This document shows, piece after piece, positions 1 to 10,213 of a stretch of DNA of 64,000 nt. The notes below the pieces were generated by a model. That model worked only from the letters and a program-made list of their open reading frames with translations. It was not told the DNA's origin and ran no database searches. The translations under genes and the position numbers were made by a program. Every line of letters starts with the position of its first letter. Within the stretch, counting starts at the first letter, position 1. The DNA comes from Panacagrimonas sp052389915 (GTDB taxonomy: Bacteria; Pseudomonadota; Gammaproteobacteria; Nevskiales; Nevskiaceae): positions 1 to 64,000 of the forward strand of contig JBQTHL010000023.1 of NCBI GenBank assembly GCA_052389915.1, read 5' to 3'.

Positions 1-9
1 CCTCTTTAC

Positions 10-61
10 CCGTAGGGCGAATTTATGCGCCGGATCGGCCGGCCAATAAATGCGCCCTACG
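10..61. repeat. REP-like palindrome upstream of an SDR gene
   Basis: An imperfect inverted repeat: GTAGGGCG-ATTTAT near position 12 is answered by ATAAATGCGCCCTAC ending at 60, around a GGCCGGCC-type centre. Dispersed palindromes of this kind are common in intergenic DNA of Xanthomonadales-type genomes. It ends just before the ATG at 62 and contains an in-frame ATG at 50, so the first ATG of the reading frame is probably repeat sequence and not the start. Confidence 0.6.
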
Positions 62-898
62 ATGCGTTCGCTCCAAGCCTCTCGCGTTTTGATCACCGGT
101 GCCGGGAGCGGCCTGGGCCGCGCCTGCGCACTGGCTTTCGCCGCCAAGGGCGCGCGTGTTGCCGCCAGCGACGTGCGCGAGGACTCCGCGCGTGAAACGG
201 TCGCGCTGATCCAGTCCGCAGGCGGCAATGGTCTCGCACTTGCGCTCGATGTGGGCAGTGAAGACTCCTTTGCCGCAGCCGTCGCGTGCGTGAAAGGGGA
301 ATGGGGCGGTATCGACGTGCTGGTCAACAACGCGGGCGTCGCCACGGCGGGTACGGTGGAAGACTCGCCGATCCGCCAATGGCAGTGGGTGCTCGATATC
401 AACCTGCTCGGCTGCGTGCGCGGCGCGCGTGCCCTGATCCCGCCGATGCAGGCGCAGAAATCGGGTCACATCGTCAACGTGGCGAGCTTCGCCGGTATCG
501 CCAATCCGCCGGCGCTGGCGAGTTACAACGCGGCCAAGGCGGCGGTGATTTCCCTGTCCGAGACGCTGCGCTTCGAACTGTTCCCGGACATCGGCGTCAG
601 CGTCGCCTGCCCGTCCTTCTTCAGCACCGGACTGCTCGGCAGCGGGCGAGGCCAGATTGCGGAAGGCGAGCAGGCCAGCGCGCCGCAGATGATGAAGATC
701 ATGGGCCGCCTGATGGAGAGGGCCGAGGTGACGGCGGAAGACGTGGCCGCCGATATCGTCGATGCGGTGATCACAGGCCGCTTCATGGTGATGACGCATC
801 CGGACGCGCGTTCGCACGCACGGCTCAAGCGCCTGTCGCCGGAGCTGTATTTCCGCAAGGCGCAGAAATCGACGCTGGGGTTTCTGAAGAAGCCTTAA
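62..898 (+). CDS. SDR family NAD(P)-dependent oxidoreductase
   Basis: A classical short-chain dehydrogenase of 278 residues. The N-terminal Rossmann motif TGAGSGLG is at residues 12-19, the NNAG stabilising motif near residue 88, and the catalytic Ser142, Tyr155 and Lys159 are all present (SYNAAK). The family reduces or oxidises hydroxyl/carbonyl groups with NAD(P)H; the substrate cannot be told from the sequence. The start at 62 is preferred over the ATG at 50, which lies in a palindromic repeat. Its TAA overlaps the stop of the convergent acylphosphatase gene. Confidence 0.88.
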   Translation: MRSLQASRVLITGAGSGLGRACALAFAAKGARVAASDVREDSARETVALIQSAGGNGLALALDVGSEDSFAAAVACVKGEWGGIDVLVNNAGVATAGTVEDSPIRQWQWVLDINLLGCVRGARALIPPMQAQKSGHIVNVASFAGIANPPALASYNAAKAAVISLSETLRFELFPDIGVSVACPSFFSTGLLGSGRGQIAEGEQASAPQMMKIMGRLMERAEVTAEDVAADIVDAVITGRFMVMTHPDARSHARLKRLSPELYFRKAQKSTLGFLKKP

Positions 899-1170
899 CG
901 CCGAATCTCGAATCCTCGATTCGGCGTCTCTTCGGTTTCCAGCCACTGCACGCTCTCGACTCCGGCATTGGACGGCCCTAAACCCAGCCATTCTCGGAAA
1001 GCCGCGAGTTGCGCCGCATGTTCGCCTTGCACGGCTCCTTCGACCGCGCCGTCCATGCGATTGCACACCCATCCGTGCAGGCCCAAGGCATCGGCGCAGT
1101 TCTTGGCGGATTGCCGAAACCAGACGCCCTGCACCCGCCCGGTTACGACGAAGCGATATGATTGATACAT
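895..1170 (-). CDS. acyP: Acylphosphatase
   Basis: A 91-residue protein with the acylphosphatase signature: GRVQGVWFR near residues 11-19 and GLHGWVCNRMDG near 30-41. The substrate-binding Arg and catalytic Asn of the family are retained. It hydrolyses carboxyl-phosphate bonds in small acyl phosphates. The usual GVGFR is GVWFR here, a mild substitution. The start is the ATG at 1170, giving the normal family length of about 90 residues. It is convergent with the SDR gene and the two stop codons overlap. Confidence 0.92.
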   Translation of the reverse strand: MYQSYRFVVTGRVQGVWFRQSAKNCADALGLHGWVCNRMDGAVEGAVQGEHAAQLAAFREWLGLGPSNAGVESVQWLETEETPNRGFEIRR

Positions 1171-1216
1171 CGTTCTGCGCCCTCGTGTTCGCCTTGGCGA
1201 ATACGTTTTCACGTTC

Positions 1217-1891
1217 ATGAGTATTCTCGACCGACTGCGTTCCCGCATAGACACGCTGGCCCTGGCCGCGATGGCTGGCGTGGACGATCGCCTCTCGTTC
1301 AGCGCCGAATTGCCGGCCGGTGTTTTCGGCTCCATTCTCAAGCTCGACGTGTCGATGGAAAGCGAGACGCATGGCGACGGCGAACGCGTGCGCTTGCGGG
1401 CGCACGTGCAGACCAATTTTGCTTCGGTGCTCCGGCCCATGCTGGCGGCGCCGCCCCCTCCACGCAAAGTGCGTGGGCGCAAGACAAGTTCGTCGCGGGC
1501 ACTCGCTCCGGCTGCGGAATACCTCGGTCAGGTGGCGAGTCGCGGAATGCGACGCGCCTTCGGCAATCCCTTCGTGCAGCGTCTGACCGAGCCGCTGATG
1601 AAGCACGACATCAATAGCTGGATCGAGGTCACGGCGTCCACCGCCTCGCTCGATCGCGGCGCGCACGACCTGATTCCGAGCAGCGAGAAGCTGGAAGCCA
1701 TGGGCATACGTCCCTCCTTGCGCGAAGGTCCGCACATGGAGAGCTGGTCCGGCGTCACGCCGCAGGGCACAGCCCAGGTTTTGACCCTGCAACTCGACAA
1801 GAAAAGCCTGCCCCGGCGACTTCAGAAGAAGCTCGGCGATCAGCCGTTCAATCTGGCCGCGATGATCGTCAGTACGGTCGAAGAAAAATAG
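1217..1891 (+). CDS. Conserved-looking hypothetical protein
   Basis: A 224-residue soluble protein I do not recognise. It has no signal peptide or clear membrane segment. The middle (residues about 75-95) is a basic, proline-rich linker (APPPPRKVRGRK) between two segments that both look like beta-rich ligand or lipid-binding halves. Codon use is like its neighbours. It starts 46 bases upstream-divergent from acyP and runs convergent to the next membrane gene. Confidence 0.6.
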   Translation: MSILDRLRSRIDTLALAAMAGVDDRLSFSAELPAGVFGSILKLDVSMESETHGDGERVRLRAHVQTNFASVLRPMLAAPPPPRKVRGRKTSSSRALAPAAEYLGQVASRGMRRAFGNPFVQRLTEPLMKHDINSWIEVTASTASLDRGAHDLIPSSEKLEAMGIRPSLREGPHMESWSGVTPQGTAQVLTLQLDKKSLPRRLQKKLGDQPFNLAAMIVSTVEEK

Positions 1892-1906
1892 CGGGCGAGC
1901 GTTGGC

Positions 1907-2398
1907 CTACCGCGGCCCACCGGAGTCTGCGCGGGCACCTGCAATGTTCGCCGTCAAGGCCTGGGCCAGCGCATCCATGTTGCAAAAACCGGCGAGCACG
2001 ACCTTTTCCCCCTTTGCGTTGCGCAACTCGATGCTGCGCACGGCATTGCGTGATGCGTGCAGGCGCGTGATCGTGAGGTCGCGGTAGGCAAGGGCGTAGT
2101 GGCCGGGGCCGATCCAGCATTCCAGCGTCGTTGGCGTCAATCGCAATACCATCGTCGGAGCGCTGCGACGCGCCCATTGCATCGCGGAGACCTCTACTCC
2201 CGCGTAAACCGCGATCACCGTGAGGGCAAAGCTCCAGGCCAGCGCGCCGCGAGACTCCGGAACCCAGGCGGAGACGGCTGCACCGAACAGGGCGACGAGG
2301 ACCCCGGCGAAACCCGCGCGGAACAGCAGGCGTCTTTGCCCTGCACGTCGAACCGCGTTGCGGTCGATCTGGAATTCGGTCACTGAACTGGGGCTCAT
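1907..2398 (-). CDS. Small membrane protein, PH-like C-terminal half
   Basis: A 163-residue protein with two hydrophobic segments (about residues 24-46 and 52-72), then a soluble part rich in short beta strands (VLRLTPTTLECWIGPGHYALAY region). This layout resembles small bacterial proteins with two membrane helices and a PH-like domain, but I cannot name a family. Its ATG shares one base with the TGA of the upstream MFS gene, so the two are probably translationally coupled. Confidence 0.62.
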   Translation of the reverse strand: MSPSSVTEFQIDRNAVRRAGQRRLLFRAGFAGVLVALFGAAVSAWVPESRGALAWSFALTVIAVYAGVEVSAMQWARRSAPTMVLRLTPTTLECWIGPGHYALAYRDLTITRLHASRNAVRSIELRNAKGEKVVLAGFCNMDALAQALTANIAGARADSGGPR

Positions 2399-3681
2399 CA
2401 GAGTCGTATCGTCAGCAGAGTTCTGGATTTTCGCCACACCCAGGCCACCGTGGCGAACGTGGCACAGGCGCCGAACACCACCGACGGCACGGTGCCCATG
2501 AGCTTGGCGGCCAAGCCGGATTCGAACGCGCCGAGTTCGTTGGAAGCGGTCACGAACAGGCTGTTGACGGCGGCGACGCGTCCGCGCACGGAGTCGGCGG
2601 TCATGGTCTGAAGGATGGTTCCGCGGATGATGACGCTGACGCTGTCGAAGACGCCGCTCGCGACCATGGCGAAGACCGAGACGAGGAAATTCTTTGACAC
2701 TCCGAACACCAGGATCGACGCCCCGAATCCAATCACGCAAAGCAGCAGGTTGCGCCAGGCGTGGCGCGTGGGCGGATGCCAGGCGCAGATCAGCATGGTG
2801 ACGATGGCGCCCAGCGCCGGTGCTGCATGCAGGATGCCGAGGCCCTGCGGTCCGACCGCGAGAATGTCTTCGGCGAAGATCGGCAGGATGGCGGTGACGC
2901 CGCCGACGAGCACCGAGAACATGTCGAGCGAAATCGAGTACAGGATGATGGGCGAACGCCAGACGTAGACCAGGCCTTCGCGCAGACTTAGCCAGAGATC
3001 GCTGTCCGGTACGCGCTGTTGTGCCGCGGCCGGCATCCGGATTTTTCCGATCAGGAAAATATTGGCGCCGAGCAGCAGCATGGCGATGGCCAAGGTCTGC
3101 GGCAGGCCGATGACGGCGTAAAGCACGCCGCCCAGAGCCGGACCCACGATGGCGCCGGCCTGCCAGGACACGCTGCTCCAGGTTGCCGAGTTGCCGTAAT
3201 GCTCGCGCGGCACCAGAAAGGGTTTGAGCGCGGATGAGGCCGGGCTGTAAAGGCCGCGGCCAAGGCCTTCGATGAAGACCACGACATAGATCAGTCCGAT
3301 CAGCGCGCCCTGCGGGACGGAATCGCGAATCGCAGGCAGCGAGGCCAGCAGCACCACGGCTGATCCCGTCATGAAGACCAGGCCACCGACCTGCATCATC
3401 CGCTGCTTGTTGCGCCGATCGGCCAGATGTCCGCCGAACAGCGCCAGTCCCATGAAGGGCACCGCCTCGGCCAGGCCCAGCAGGCCCAGGGCCAGCGGAT
3501 CGCGCGTCATCAGGTACAGCGTGTAACCCAGCGCTACCCGCTGCATCTGCAGGCCGCAGACGATGAGGAACGTGCCCCCCATCAAGTTGCGGAAATTGGC
3601 GAACCGAAGCGCGGCGAGCGCGTCGTGCCGCAGAGCAGGCAAGGGCATTCGGGAGAGAAGTCGGTTAGCTAAGGACTTCAT
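2398..3681 (-). CDS. MFS transporter, EntS/MFS_3-like
   Basis: A 12-helix major facilitator transporter of about 427 residues. The loop 2-3 motif is present as GGHLADRRNKQRMM near residue 80 and the overall sequence looks like the enterobactin-exporter-like MFS_3 group that exports siderophores or drugs. The start at 3681 (MKSLANRL) is preferred to one 14 codons upstream because it sits just before the first amphipathic segment. The last base of the stop overlaps the start of the next membrane gene. Confidence 0.85.
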   Translation of the reverse strand: MKSLANRLLSRMPLPALRHDALAALRFANFRNLMGGTFLIVCGLQMQRVALGYTLYLMTRDPLALGLLGLAEAVPFMGLALFGGHLADRRNKQRMMQVGGLVFMTGSAVVLLASLPAIRDSVPQGALIGLIYVVVFIEGLGRGLYSPASSALKPFLVPREHYGNSATWSSVSWQAGAIVGPALGGVLYAVIGLPQTLAIAMLLLGANIFLIGKIRMPAAAQQRVPDSDLWLSLREGLVYVWRSPIILYSISLDMFSVLVGGVTAILPIFAEDILAVGPQGLGILHAAPALGAIVTMLICAWHPPTRHAWRNLLLCVIGFGASILVFGVSKNFLVSVFAMVASGVFDSVSVIIRGTILQTMTADSVRGRVAAVNSLFVTASNELGAFESGLAAKLMGTVPSVVFGACATFATVAWVWRKSRTLLTIRL

Positions 3682-3721
3682 TGTCGCAAACCGGCTCAGG
3701 CGCGAGCCAAACCGGAGGCAC

Positions 3722-3753
3722 AAAAAAGCCCGGGCACTTTCGTGCCCGGGCTT
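3722..3753 (-). terminator. Rho-independent terminator upstream of the MFS gene
   Basis: A 12-bp stem (AAGCCCGGGCAC pairing with GTGCCCGGGCTT) with a 4-base loop, followed on the minus strand by a run of T. It lies directly after the OmpA-family gene and separates it from the MFS operon. Confidence 0.9.
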
Positions 3754-3775
3754 CAGACCCGAGTCGCTTTAGATC

Positions 3776-4993
3776 TTACGGAGCCGGCCTGGGCCTGGGC
3801 TTCGGCCTCACCACTGTTTTCGCGGCGGGCTCTGCCGTCGACTGGGTCAGCACGCGGAACTCGACGCGCCGATTCTGTGCACGACCCGTGTCGGTGTCGT
3901 TACCCGCAATCGGCTTGATTTCGCCGTAGCCCTTGGAGACGAGCTGGCCCGGCGCGACGCTCTGTGAGATCAGGTACGCCTTCACCGAGGAAGCACGGCG
4001 ATCCGACAGCTTCTGGTTGTACGCGTTGCTGCCCTTGGAGTCGGTGTGGCCCGAGATCTCGACCTTGAGATCGGCCTGGCTCACCAGCCCCCTGGCCACT
4101 TCGGTCAGCACCGTTCGTGCACCCGCAGTCAGCGTGTCCTTGTCGTACTCGAAATTGACGTTCTGAAGCACGATGGTCTGGGCTTCGCGTACGCAGCCGG
4201 TGGCATCCACCTTGAGACCGCGGGTGGTGTTGGGGCACTTGTCGAGGTAATCGGGCACACCGTCGCCGTCGCCGTCGAGCGGGCATCCGCGCGCATCGAC
4301 CTGCACGCCAGCCGGGGTGTTCGGACACTGGTCGAGCGTGTCGATCACGCCGTCGCCATCGGTATCGGGCGGCGGAGGCGGGGGTGGCGGCGGGGCAGGC
4401 GGGGGAGGCGGCGGGGGCGGCGCGACCACGGGCTTCTGGAACGTGTACTGCAAGCCCAGCCCCGCAACGGCGTCGTCGAGGTGGCCGTCTTCGATGTTGG
4501 CGCTGCCTTCCGGGAACAGCGCCACGTAGCGGCCCTCCGCCCGAACGGCCCAGCCCGAACCCAGATCGAACAATGCGCCTACGCCTGCATTCGCATAGCC
4601 GTTGTTGGAGCGGCCCTCAGGACCTCGTTCGAGGCGGTTGAAACCGCCGCCGAACAGCAGAAACGGTGTAACGGAGCCACGCGCCAACGGCGCCATCAGG
4701 TCCAGGCCGCCACCTTGCTGCTTGAAGTACGAGAGCGTGTCGTCCTGGGGCTCGGCGCCGTAGCCGAAGGCATTGAGTTCGATATTGAGCCTGGGATCCA
4801 GCGGAACACCCAGGAAAAAACGCGCTCCGGCTCCGTCGCGCACATCCACGGACGAGTCCGCGAAGTAGGCCAGACCCATGGCACCCACGTATTTCTGCTC
4901 GTCGAAAGCGTGAACGGAGCCGGCGGTCAAGGCCAATGCCGACACCGCAAAGATGTTCTTCAATGAAGTCACGCTGATCCCCTTTCGAGTCAA
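3776..4993 (-). CDS. OmpA family outer-membrane protein
   Basis: A 405-residue protein with a signal peptide ending near HAFDEQ (about residue 30), an N-terminal eight-stranded barrel-like domain (to about residue 185), a proline hinge of two poly-Pro stretches (about 190-209), two calcium-binding thrombospondin type 3-like repeats (DTDGDGVIDTLDQCPN and DGDGDGVPDYLDKCPN), and a C-terminal OmpA/MotB peptidoglycan-binding domain with the NX2LSXXRAXXV-type motif (NQKLSDRRASSV near 330). It anchors the outer membrane to peptidoglycan. The C-terminal tail is short and Pro/Arg-rich. Transcribed alone, with a strong terminator. Confidence 0.93.
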   Translation of the reverse strand: MTRKGISVTSLKNIFAVSALALTAGSVHAFDEQKYVGAMGLAYFADSSVDVRDGAGARFFLGVPLDPRLNIELNAFGYGAEPQDDTLSYFKQQGGGLDLMAPLARGSVTPFLLFGGGFNRLERGPEGRSNNGYANAGVGALFDLGSGWAVRAEGRYVALFPEGSANIEDGHLDDAVAGLGLQYTFQKPVVAPPPPPPPPAPPPPPPPPPDTDGDGVIDTLDQCPNTPAGVQVDARGCPLDGDGDGVPDYLDKCPNTTRGLKVDATGCVREAQTIVLQNVNFEYDKDTLTAGARTVLTEVARGLVSQADLKVEISGHTDSKGSNAYNQKLSDRRASSVKAYLISQSVAPGQLVSKGYGEIKPIAGNDTDTGRAQNRRVEFRVLTQSTAEPAAKTVVRPKPRPRPAP

Positions 4994-5112
4994 GTACGGA
5001 TGGAACGCAGTTTAACGGGTTCTTTCGAAATTACCGTCAACAATACGCAGAGTGCCTTTGTGCCGGGTGGCGATGAATCTCGCCTGAACTGTAGTTCACC
5101 TCGCACGATCTT

Positions 5113-6711
<1,599 letters not shown>

Positions 6712-6741
6712 CGCAAGGGGAGGGTGAAGCGGCGCGCGAGT

Positions 6742-7512
6742 TTACTGGAAGCCATACGCCGACATGCTCACCGTGCCGTAGCTGAAGCCGCGGTACAGCG
6801 ACGTGCCCGGTCCGCCCGCGCCCAGCGCCACGAACAATGGCAGCAGGTGTTCCTCGGTCGGGTGGGCGTGGACCGCCTTGGGCGCGAGCTTGCGGTAGTT
6901 CACCAACTGGTCGATGTCGTCGGCGGCGATGGCATCGGCAATCCAGTCGTCGAAGTCCTGCGCCCACTCCTGCACCGGAGCGGCCTCGTCCCAGCGAGCT
7001 ACATCGCCGAGGTTGTGCGTGATGCTGCCGCTGCCGATCACGAGCACGCCTTCGTCGGCGAGCGGCCGCAGCGCGCGACCGAGTTCGAGATGCGCCGCAG
7101 GCCCGGATCGCAACTGCGCAACCGGCACCACCGGAATCTGCGCGTCCGGCCACATGATGCGCAGCGGCACCCAAATGCCGTGATCGATGCGCGCGTCGGC
7201 CGAGGCCTGAGCGGGGAGTCCGGCGTCGCGGATCAAGTCTTCGACGCGCGCCGCAAGCGCCGGATCGCCGGGCGGGTCGTAGCGCAGCTCGTAAAGCTCG
7301 GGCGCAAAACCGCCGAAGTCGTGCCAAGCGCTGAATCGCGGCGCGACACAAGGTTGAAAGCTTGCGGCCTGGCGATGGGGCGAGACCACCGCCACCGCCT
7401 TGGGCCTGCTCAACTCCTGCCCGAGCCGGCGCAGGAAATCCGCGGCAGGGTGAGTGCTCAGCGCCAGGGTCGGCGCGCCGTGTCCGAGAAACAGGCTGCG
7501 AGGGTTTTTCAT
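6742..7512 (-). CDS. DODA-type (4,5-DOPA) extradiol dioxygenase
   Basis: A 256-residue class III extradiol ring-cleavage dioxygenase similar to E. coli YgiD. Metal and active-site His segments are all present: LGHGAP near residue 10, the SPHRQ counterpart of SAHW near 44, WHDFGGF near 63, DHGIWVPL near 108 and SGSITHNL near 160. It should cleave catechol-type substrates using a metal centre; the natural bacterial substrate is unknown. The second motif is unusual (R for W) but keeps its His. Divergent from the oxidase operon with a 124-bp gap. Confidence 0.88.
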   Translation of the reverse strand: MKNPRSLFLGHGAPTLALSTHPAADFLRRLGQELSRPKAVAVVSPHRQAASFQPCVAPRFSAWHDFGGFAPELYELRYDPPGDPALAARVEDLIRDAGLPAQASADARIDHGIWVPLRIMWPDAQIPVVPVAQLRSGPAAHLELGRALRPLADEGVLVIGSGSITHNLGDVARWDEAAPVQEWAQDFDDWIADAIAADDIDQLVNYRKLAPKAVHAHPTEEHLLPLFVALGAGGPGTSLYRGFSYGTVSMSAYGFQ

Positions 7513-7636
7513 CCCGCCAATCTAATGCCTCTCCGGAAAATGCCAAGCGGCAAGTACTACAATTCGGCGGTTGGAGGAGTGACACACGACCCGCCACAGA
7601 CCGCAGCGGCGGACGGGTCCGGAGGGAAAGGCACTC

Positions 7637-9028
7637 TTGGACGCATTGATGCTGTCGCGGATCCAGTTCGGTTTCACCATTGGATTCCATATCCTCTTCC
7701 CCACGCTGACCATCGGTCTGGCCTGGTTTCTCGTGTTCTTCGAGTCGGCGTGGCGGCGCACTCAGCACAAGTACTGGCTGGAGCTGTACCGCTTCTGGGT
7801 CAAGATTTTTGCGCTGACTTTCGGCATGGGTGTGGTCTCCGGCCTGGTGCTGTCCTTCGAGTTCGGGACCAACTTCAGCCGCTTTGCCGACCTGGCCGGC
7901 CCGGTGATGGGTCCGCTGCTCTCGGTGGAAGTGTTGACCGCCTTCTTCGTCGAGGCGGGCTTCCTCGGCATCATGCTGTTCGGCTGGAACAAGGTCGGTC
8001 CGCGCCTACATTTCCTGGCCACCTTGCTGGTCGCGCTCGGCACCACCAATTCCGCGTTCTGGATCCTGTCTGCAAACAGCTTCATGCACACACCGCAGGG
8101 AGCGGAATGGGTGAACGGCCAGCTCGTGCCTCAGGACTGGTGGGCCGTGGTGTTCAATCCTTCGTTCCCGTACCGGCTGTCGCACATGCTGCTGGCGTCG
8201 CTGTTGACGACCTCGCTGGTGATCGCGGGCGGGTCTGCCTGGTGTTTGTGGAAGAACGTTTATCGCGGCGCGGGGCTGGCCGGTCTGCGCTCGGCGATCT
8301 CCATGCTCGCCATCGCTGCGCCCTTGCAGATTCTGGCCGGCGACCTGCACGGATTGAACGTGCGCGAACACCAGCCGATGAAAGTCGCAGCGATGGAAGG
8401 TTTGTGGGAAACCACGCGTGGCGCGCCATTGGTGCTGTTCGCCGTTCCAGACCAGGCTGCGCAGGACAACCGTTTCGAAATCGCCATCCCCAAAATTGCG
8501 AGCCTGATTCTCACGCACTCGCTCGACGGCGAAGTCCGCGGTCTCAAGGAGGTGGCGCCGGACGAGCAGCCACCGGTGCTGCCGGTGTTCTTCGGGTTTC
8601 GCGTCATGGTCGCTCTTGGCGTTCTGTTTCTGATGCTCGGCGCCTGGGGCTCGTGGCGCTGGATCGGCGGCAGGCTGGAGACCGACCGCTGGCTGTTGCG
8701 CGCGTTCATGGTTTCGACGCCACTGGGTTTCGTTGCCACCCTGGCCGGCTGGATCGTCGCCGAGACCGGGCGCCAGCCCTGGCTCGTCCACGGGCTGATC
8801 CGCACGCGTGAGGGTGTTTCCGACATTCCGGTCGCCGCGGTGGCGACCTCGTTGACGGTGTTCGTCGTGGTCTACAGCCTGCTGCTGACCGCGTACCTGT
8901 ACTACGTTTTCGTGCTGGTGCGCACCGGGCCGAGCGTACCGACCGTGCATCCGGAAGCGATGCGCGGCGCGCGGCCCTCGGAGCTGACGCAGGACCCGCC
9001 GTCGCTCGGCGCCGGGACGGGAAACTGA
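7637..9028 (+). CDS. cioA: Cytochrome bd-type quinol oxidase subunit I (CioA type)
   Basis: A 463-residue membrane protein of the CydA family. The N-terminal heme-ligand helix DALMLSRIQFGFTIGFH puts the ligand at His18. The Q-loop is short, as in cyanide-insensitive oxidases. It oxidises quinol and reduces oxygen to water without proton pumping. The start used is TTG at 7637, preceded by GGAGG 11 bases upstream; the ATG at 7649 would cut the N-terminal helix that family members keep. First gene of a three-gene operon. Confidence 0.93.
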   Translation: MDALMLSRIQFGFTIGFHILFPTLTIGLAWFLVFFESAWRRTQHKYWLELYRFWVKIFALTFGMGVVSGLVLSFEFGTNFSRFADLAGPVMGPLLSVEVLTAFFVEAGFLGIMLFGWNKVGPRLHFLATLLVALGTTNSAFWILSANSFMHTPQGAEWVNGQLVPQDWWAVVFNPSFPYRLSHMLLASLLTTSLVIAGGSAWCLWKNVYRGAGLAGLRSAISMLAIAAPLQILAGDLHGLNVREHQPMKVAAMEGLWETTRGAPLVLFAVPDQAAQDNRFEIAIPKIASLILTHSLDGEVRGLKEVAPDEQPPVLPVFFGFRVMVALGVLFLMLGAWGSWRWIGGRLETDRWLLRAFMVSTPLGFVATLAGWIVAETGRQPWLVHGLIRTREGVSDIPVAAVATSLTVFVVVYSLLLTAYLYYVFVLVRTGPSVPTVHPEAMRGARPSELTQDPPSLGAGTGN

Positions 9029-9029
9029 C

Positions 9030-10031
9030 ATGGACCTGACGATGGTTCTGGCTGGCATCATCGTGTTCGGCATCGGTGCGTACGTGATCCTGGACGGCTT
9101 CGATCTGGGTGTCGGAATCCTGTTTCCGCTGATGCCGGACGAGGCCGCGCGCGACACGGCCATCGCCAGCGTCGCGCCGGTGTGGGACGGCAACGAGACC
9201 TGGCTGATCCTGAGCGGCGCGGTCTTGTTCGGCGCGTTTCCGCTGGCCTACGCCATCGCACTGCCGGCGTTCTACGTGCCCGTCATGACCTTGCTGGTCG
9301 CCCTGATTTTTCGCGGCGTGGCGTTCGAGTTCCGCATCAAGGCCAAGGCCACGCGACGCTGGTGGAACCAGGCGTTCTCGCTGGGCTCGACGCTCGCGGC
9401 TTTCAGCCAGGGAATGATTCTGGGCGGCTTGCTGGAAGGCGTGAAGATCGAGGGTCGCAGCTTTGCCGGCGGGCACTTCGACTGGCTCACGCCCTTCTCG
9501 CTTGTGACCGGGCTCGGTGTCGTGGCCGGCTACGCGCTGATCGGCGCGGCCTGGCTCAACCTCAAGTCCGAAGGATCCCTGCAACTCTTTGCGCGCCGGT
9601 GGGCAAGCCTTGCGCTCGTTGCCTCGCTGCTCGCGCTGGTTTCGGTTTCGCTCTACACGCCGTGGAAATTTCCGGATATCGCGGAGCGCTGGTTCGGGAA
9701 TGGGAACTGGCTCCCGCTGCTGCCGGTGCCGGTGGCCACCGCCGCCGTCTCGATCATGCTGATACGCGAACTGCGAAGGGGTTCGCACTACGCGCCGTTC
9801 TTCTACACGATTGCCCTGTTCCTGCTGGGTTACGCCGGGATCGGCATCAGCCTGTGGCCACACATCCTGCCGCCTGCGCTCACGGTGTTCGACGCGGCCG
9901 CGCCCGCCTCGTCGCAGAGATTCGTGCTGGTGGCCGTGGCCCTGTCCCTGCCGATGATCCTGATCTACACGGCCTACGCGTACTGGGTCTTCCGCGGCAA
10001 GATCGAGCCGGGTGCGACGTATGAGCATTGA
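9030..10031 (+). CDS. cioB: Cytochrome bd-type quinol oxidase subunit II (CioB type)
   Basis: A 333-residue CydB family protein with the conserved N-terminal segment YVILDGFDLGVGILFP and the VWDGNETWLI segment near residue 51, both hallmarks of subunit II. It forms the heterodimer with subunit I. The start lies one base after the cioA stop, consistent with coupled translation. Its last eleven bases overlap the next small gene. Confidence 0.94.
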   Translation: MDLTMVLAGIIVFGIGAYVILDGFDLGVGILFPLMPDEAARDTAIASVAPVWDGNETWLILSGAVLFGAFPLAYAIALPAFYVPVMTLLVALIFRGVAFEFRIKAKATRRWWNQAFSLGSTLAAFSQGMILGGLLEGVKIEGRSFAGGHFDWLTPFSLVTGLGVVAGYALIGAAWLNLKSEGSLQLFARRWASLALVASLLALVSVSLYTPWKFPDIAERWFGNGNWLPLLPVPVATAAVSIMLIRELRRGSHYAPFFYTIALFLLGYAGIGISLWPHILPPALTVFDAAAPASSQRFVLVAVALSLPMILIYTAYAYWVFRGKIEPGATYEH

Positions 10032-10146
10032 GCGGCGGACCGCGGCGCGGCAGTGGATGTGGTTCGTTCTGCTATGGGCAGCGGGGGTGGCCGCGTTTGG
10101 CGGCGTAACCTGGCTGTTGCGCAGTGCGATGGACTCGCTGATGTAG
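10021..10146 (+). CDS. DUF2474-type small subunit of the Cio oxidase
   Basis: A 41-residue single-span membrane protein starting inside the last codons of cioB (11-base overlap, shifted frame). It has a basic N-terminus (MSIERRTAARQ), a hydrophobic helix starting WMWFVLLWAAG and a short tail. This layout and location match the DUF2474 proteins found at the end of cioAB operons, thought to act like CydX in stabilising the oxidase. The family call is from pattern and position. It is the last gene of the operon. Confidence 0.8.
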   Translation: MSIERRTAARQWMWFVLLWAAGVAAFGGVTWLLRSAMDSLM

Positions 10147-10196
10147 GTCGGACTGAAGCCCGACATCGCGCTGGCTTCGTCGGGCTGAAGCCCGAC
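10147..10196. repeat. Pair of REP-like palindromes
   Basis: Two near-identical palindromes, GTCGGACTGAAGCCCGAC (10147-10164) and GTCGGGCTGAAGCCCGAC (10179-10196), fill the gap between the convergent cioAB operon and hvfC. The form is typical of dispersed repeats in Xanthomonadales genomes. Their position after converging genes means they may also act as a bidirectional terminator. Confidence 0.8.
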
Positions 10197-10213
10197 CCGC
10201 ACATGAACGCGAT

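Noticed and set aside
23..1792. Very long open frame antisense to the first genes (and similar ones at 2.4, 22.4, 55.8 and 57.2 kb)
   Set aside because: Arg/Ala/His-rich shadow frames, common in GC-rich coding DNA, without start signals or recognisable domains. The opposite-strand genes have clear motifs.
4317..4529. Glycine-rich small protein on the plus strand
   Set aside because: It is the antisense of the poly-proline hinge of the OmpA-family protein.
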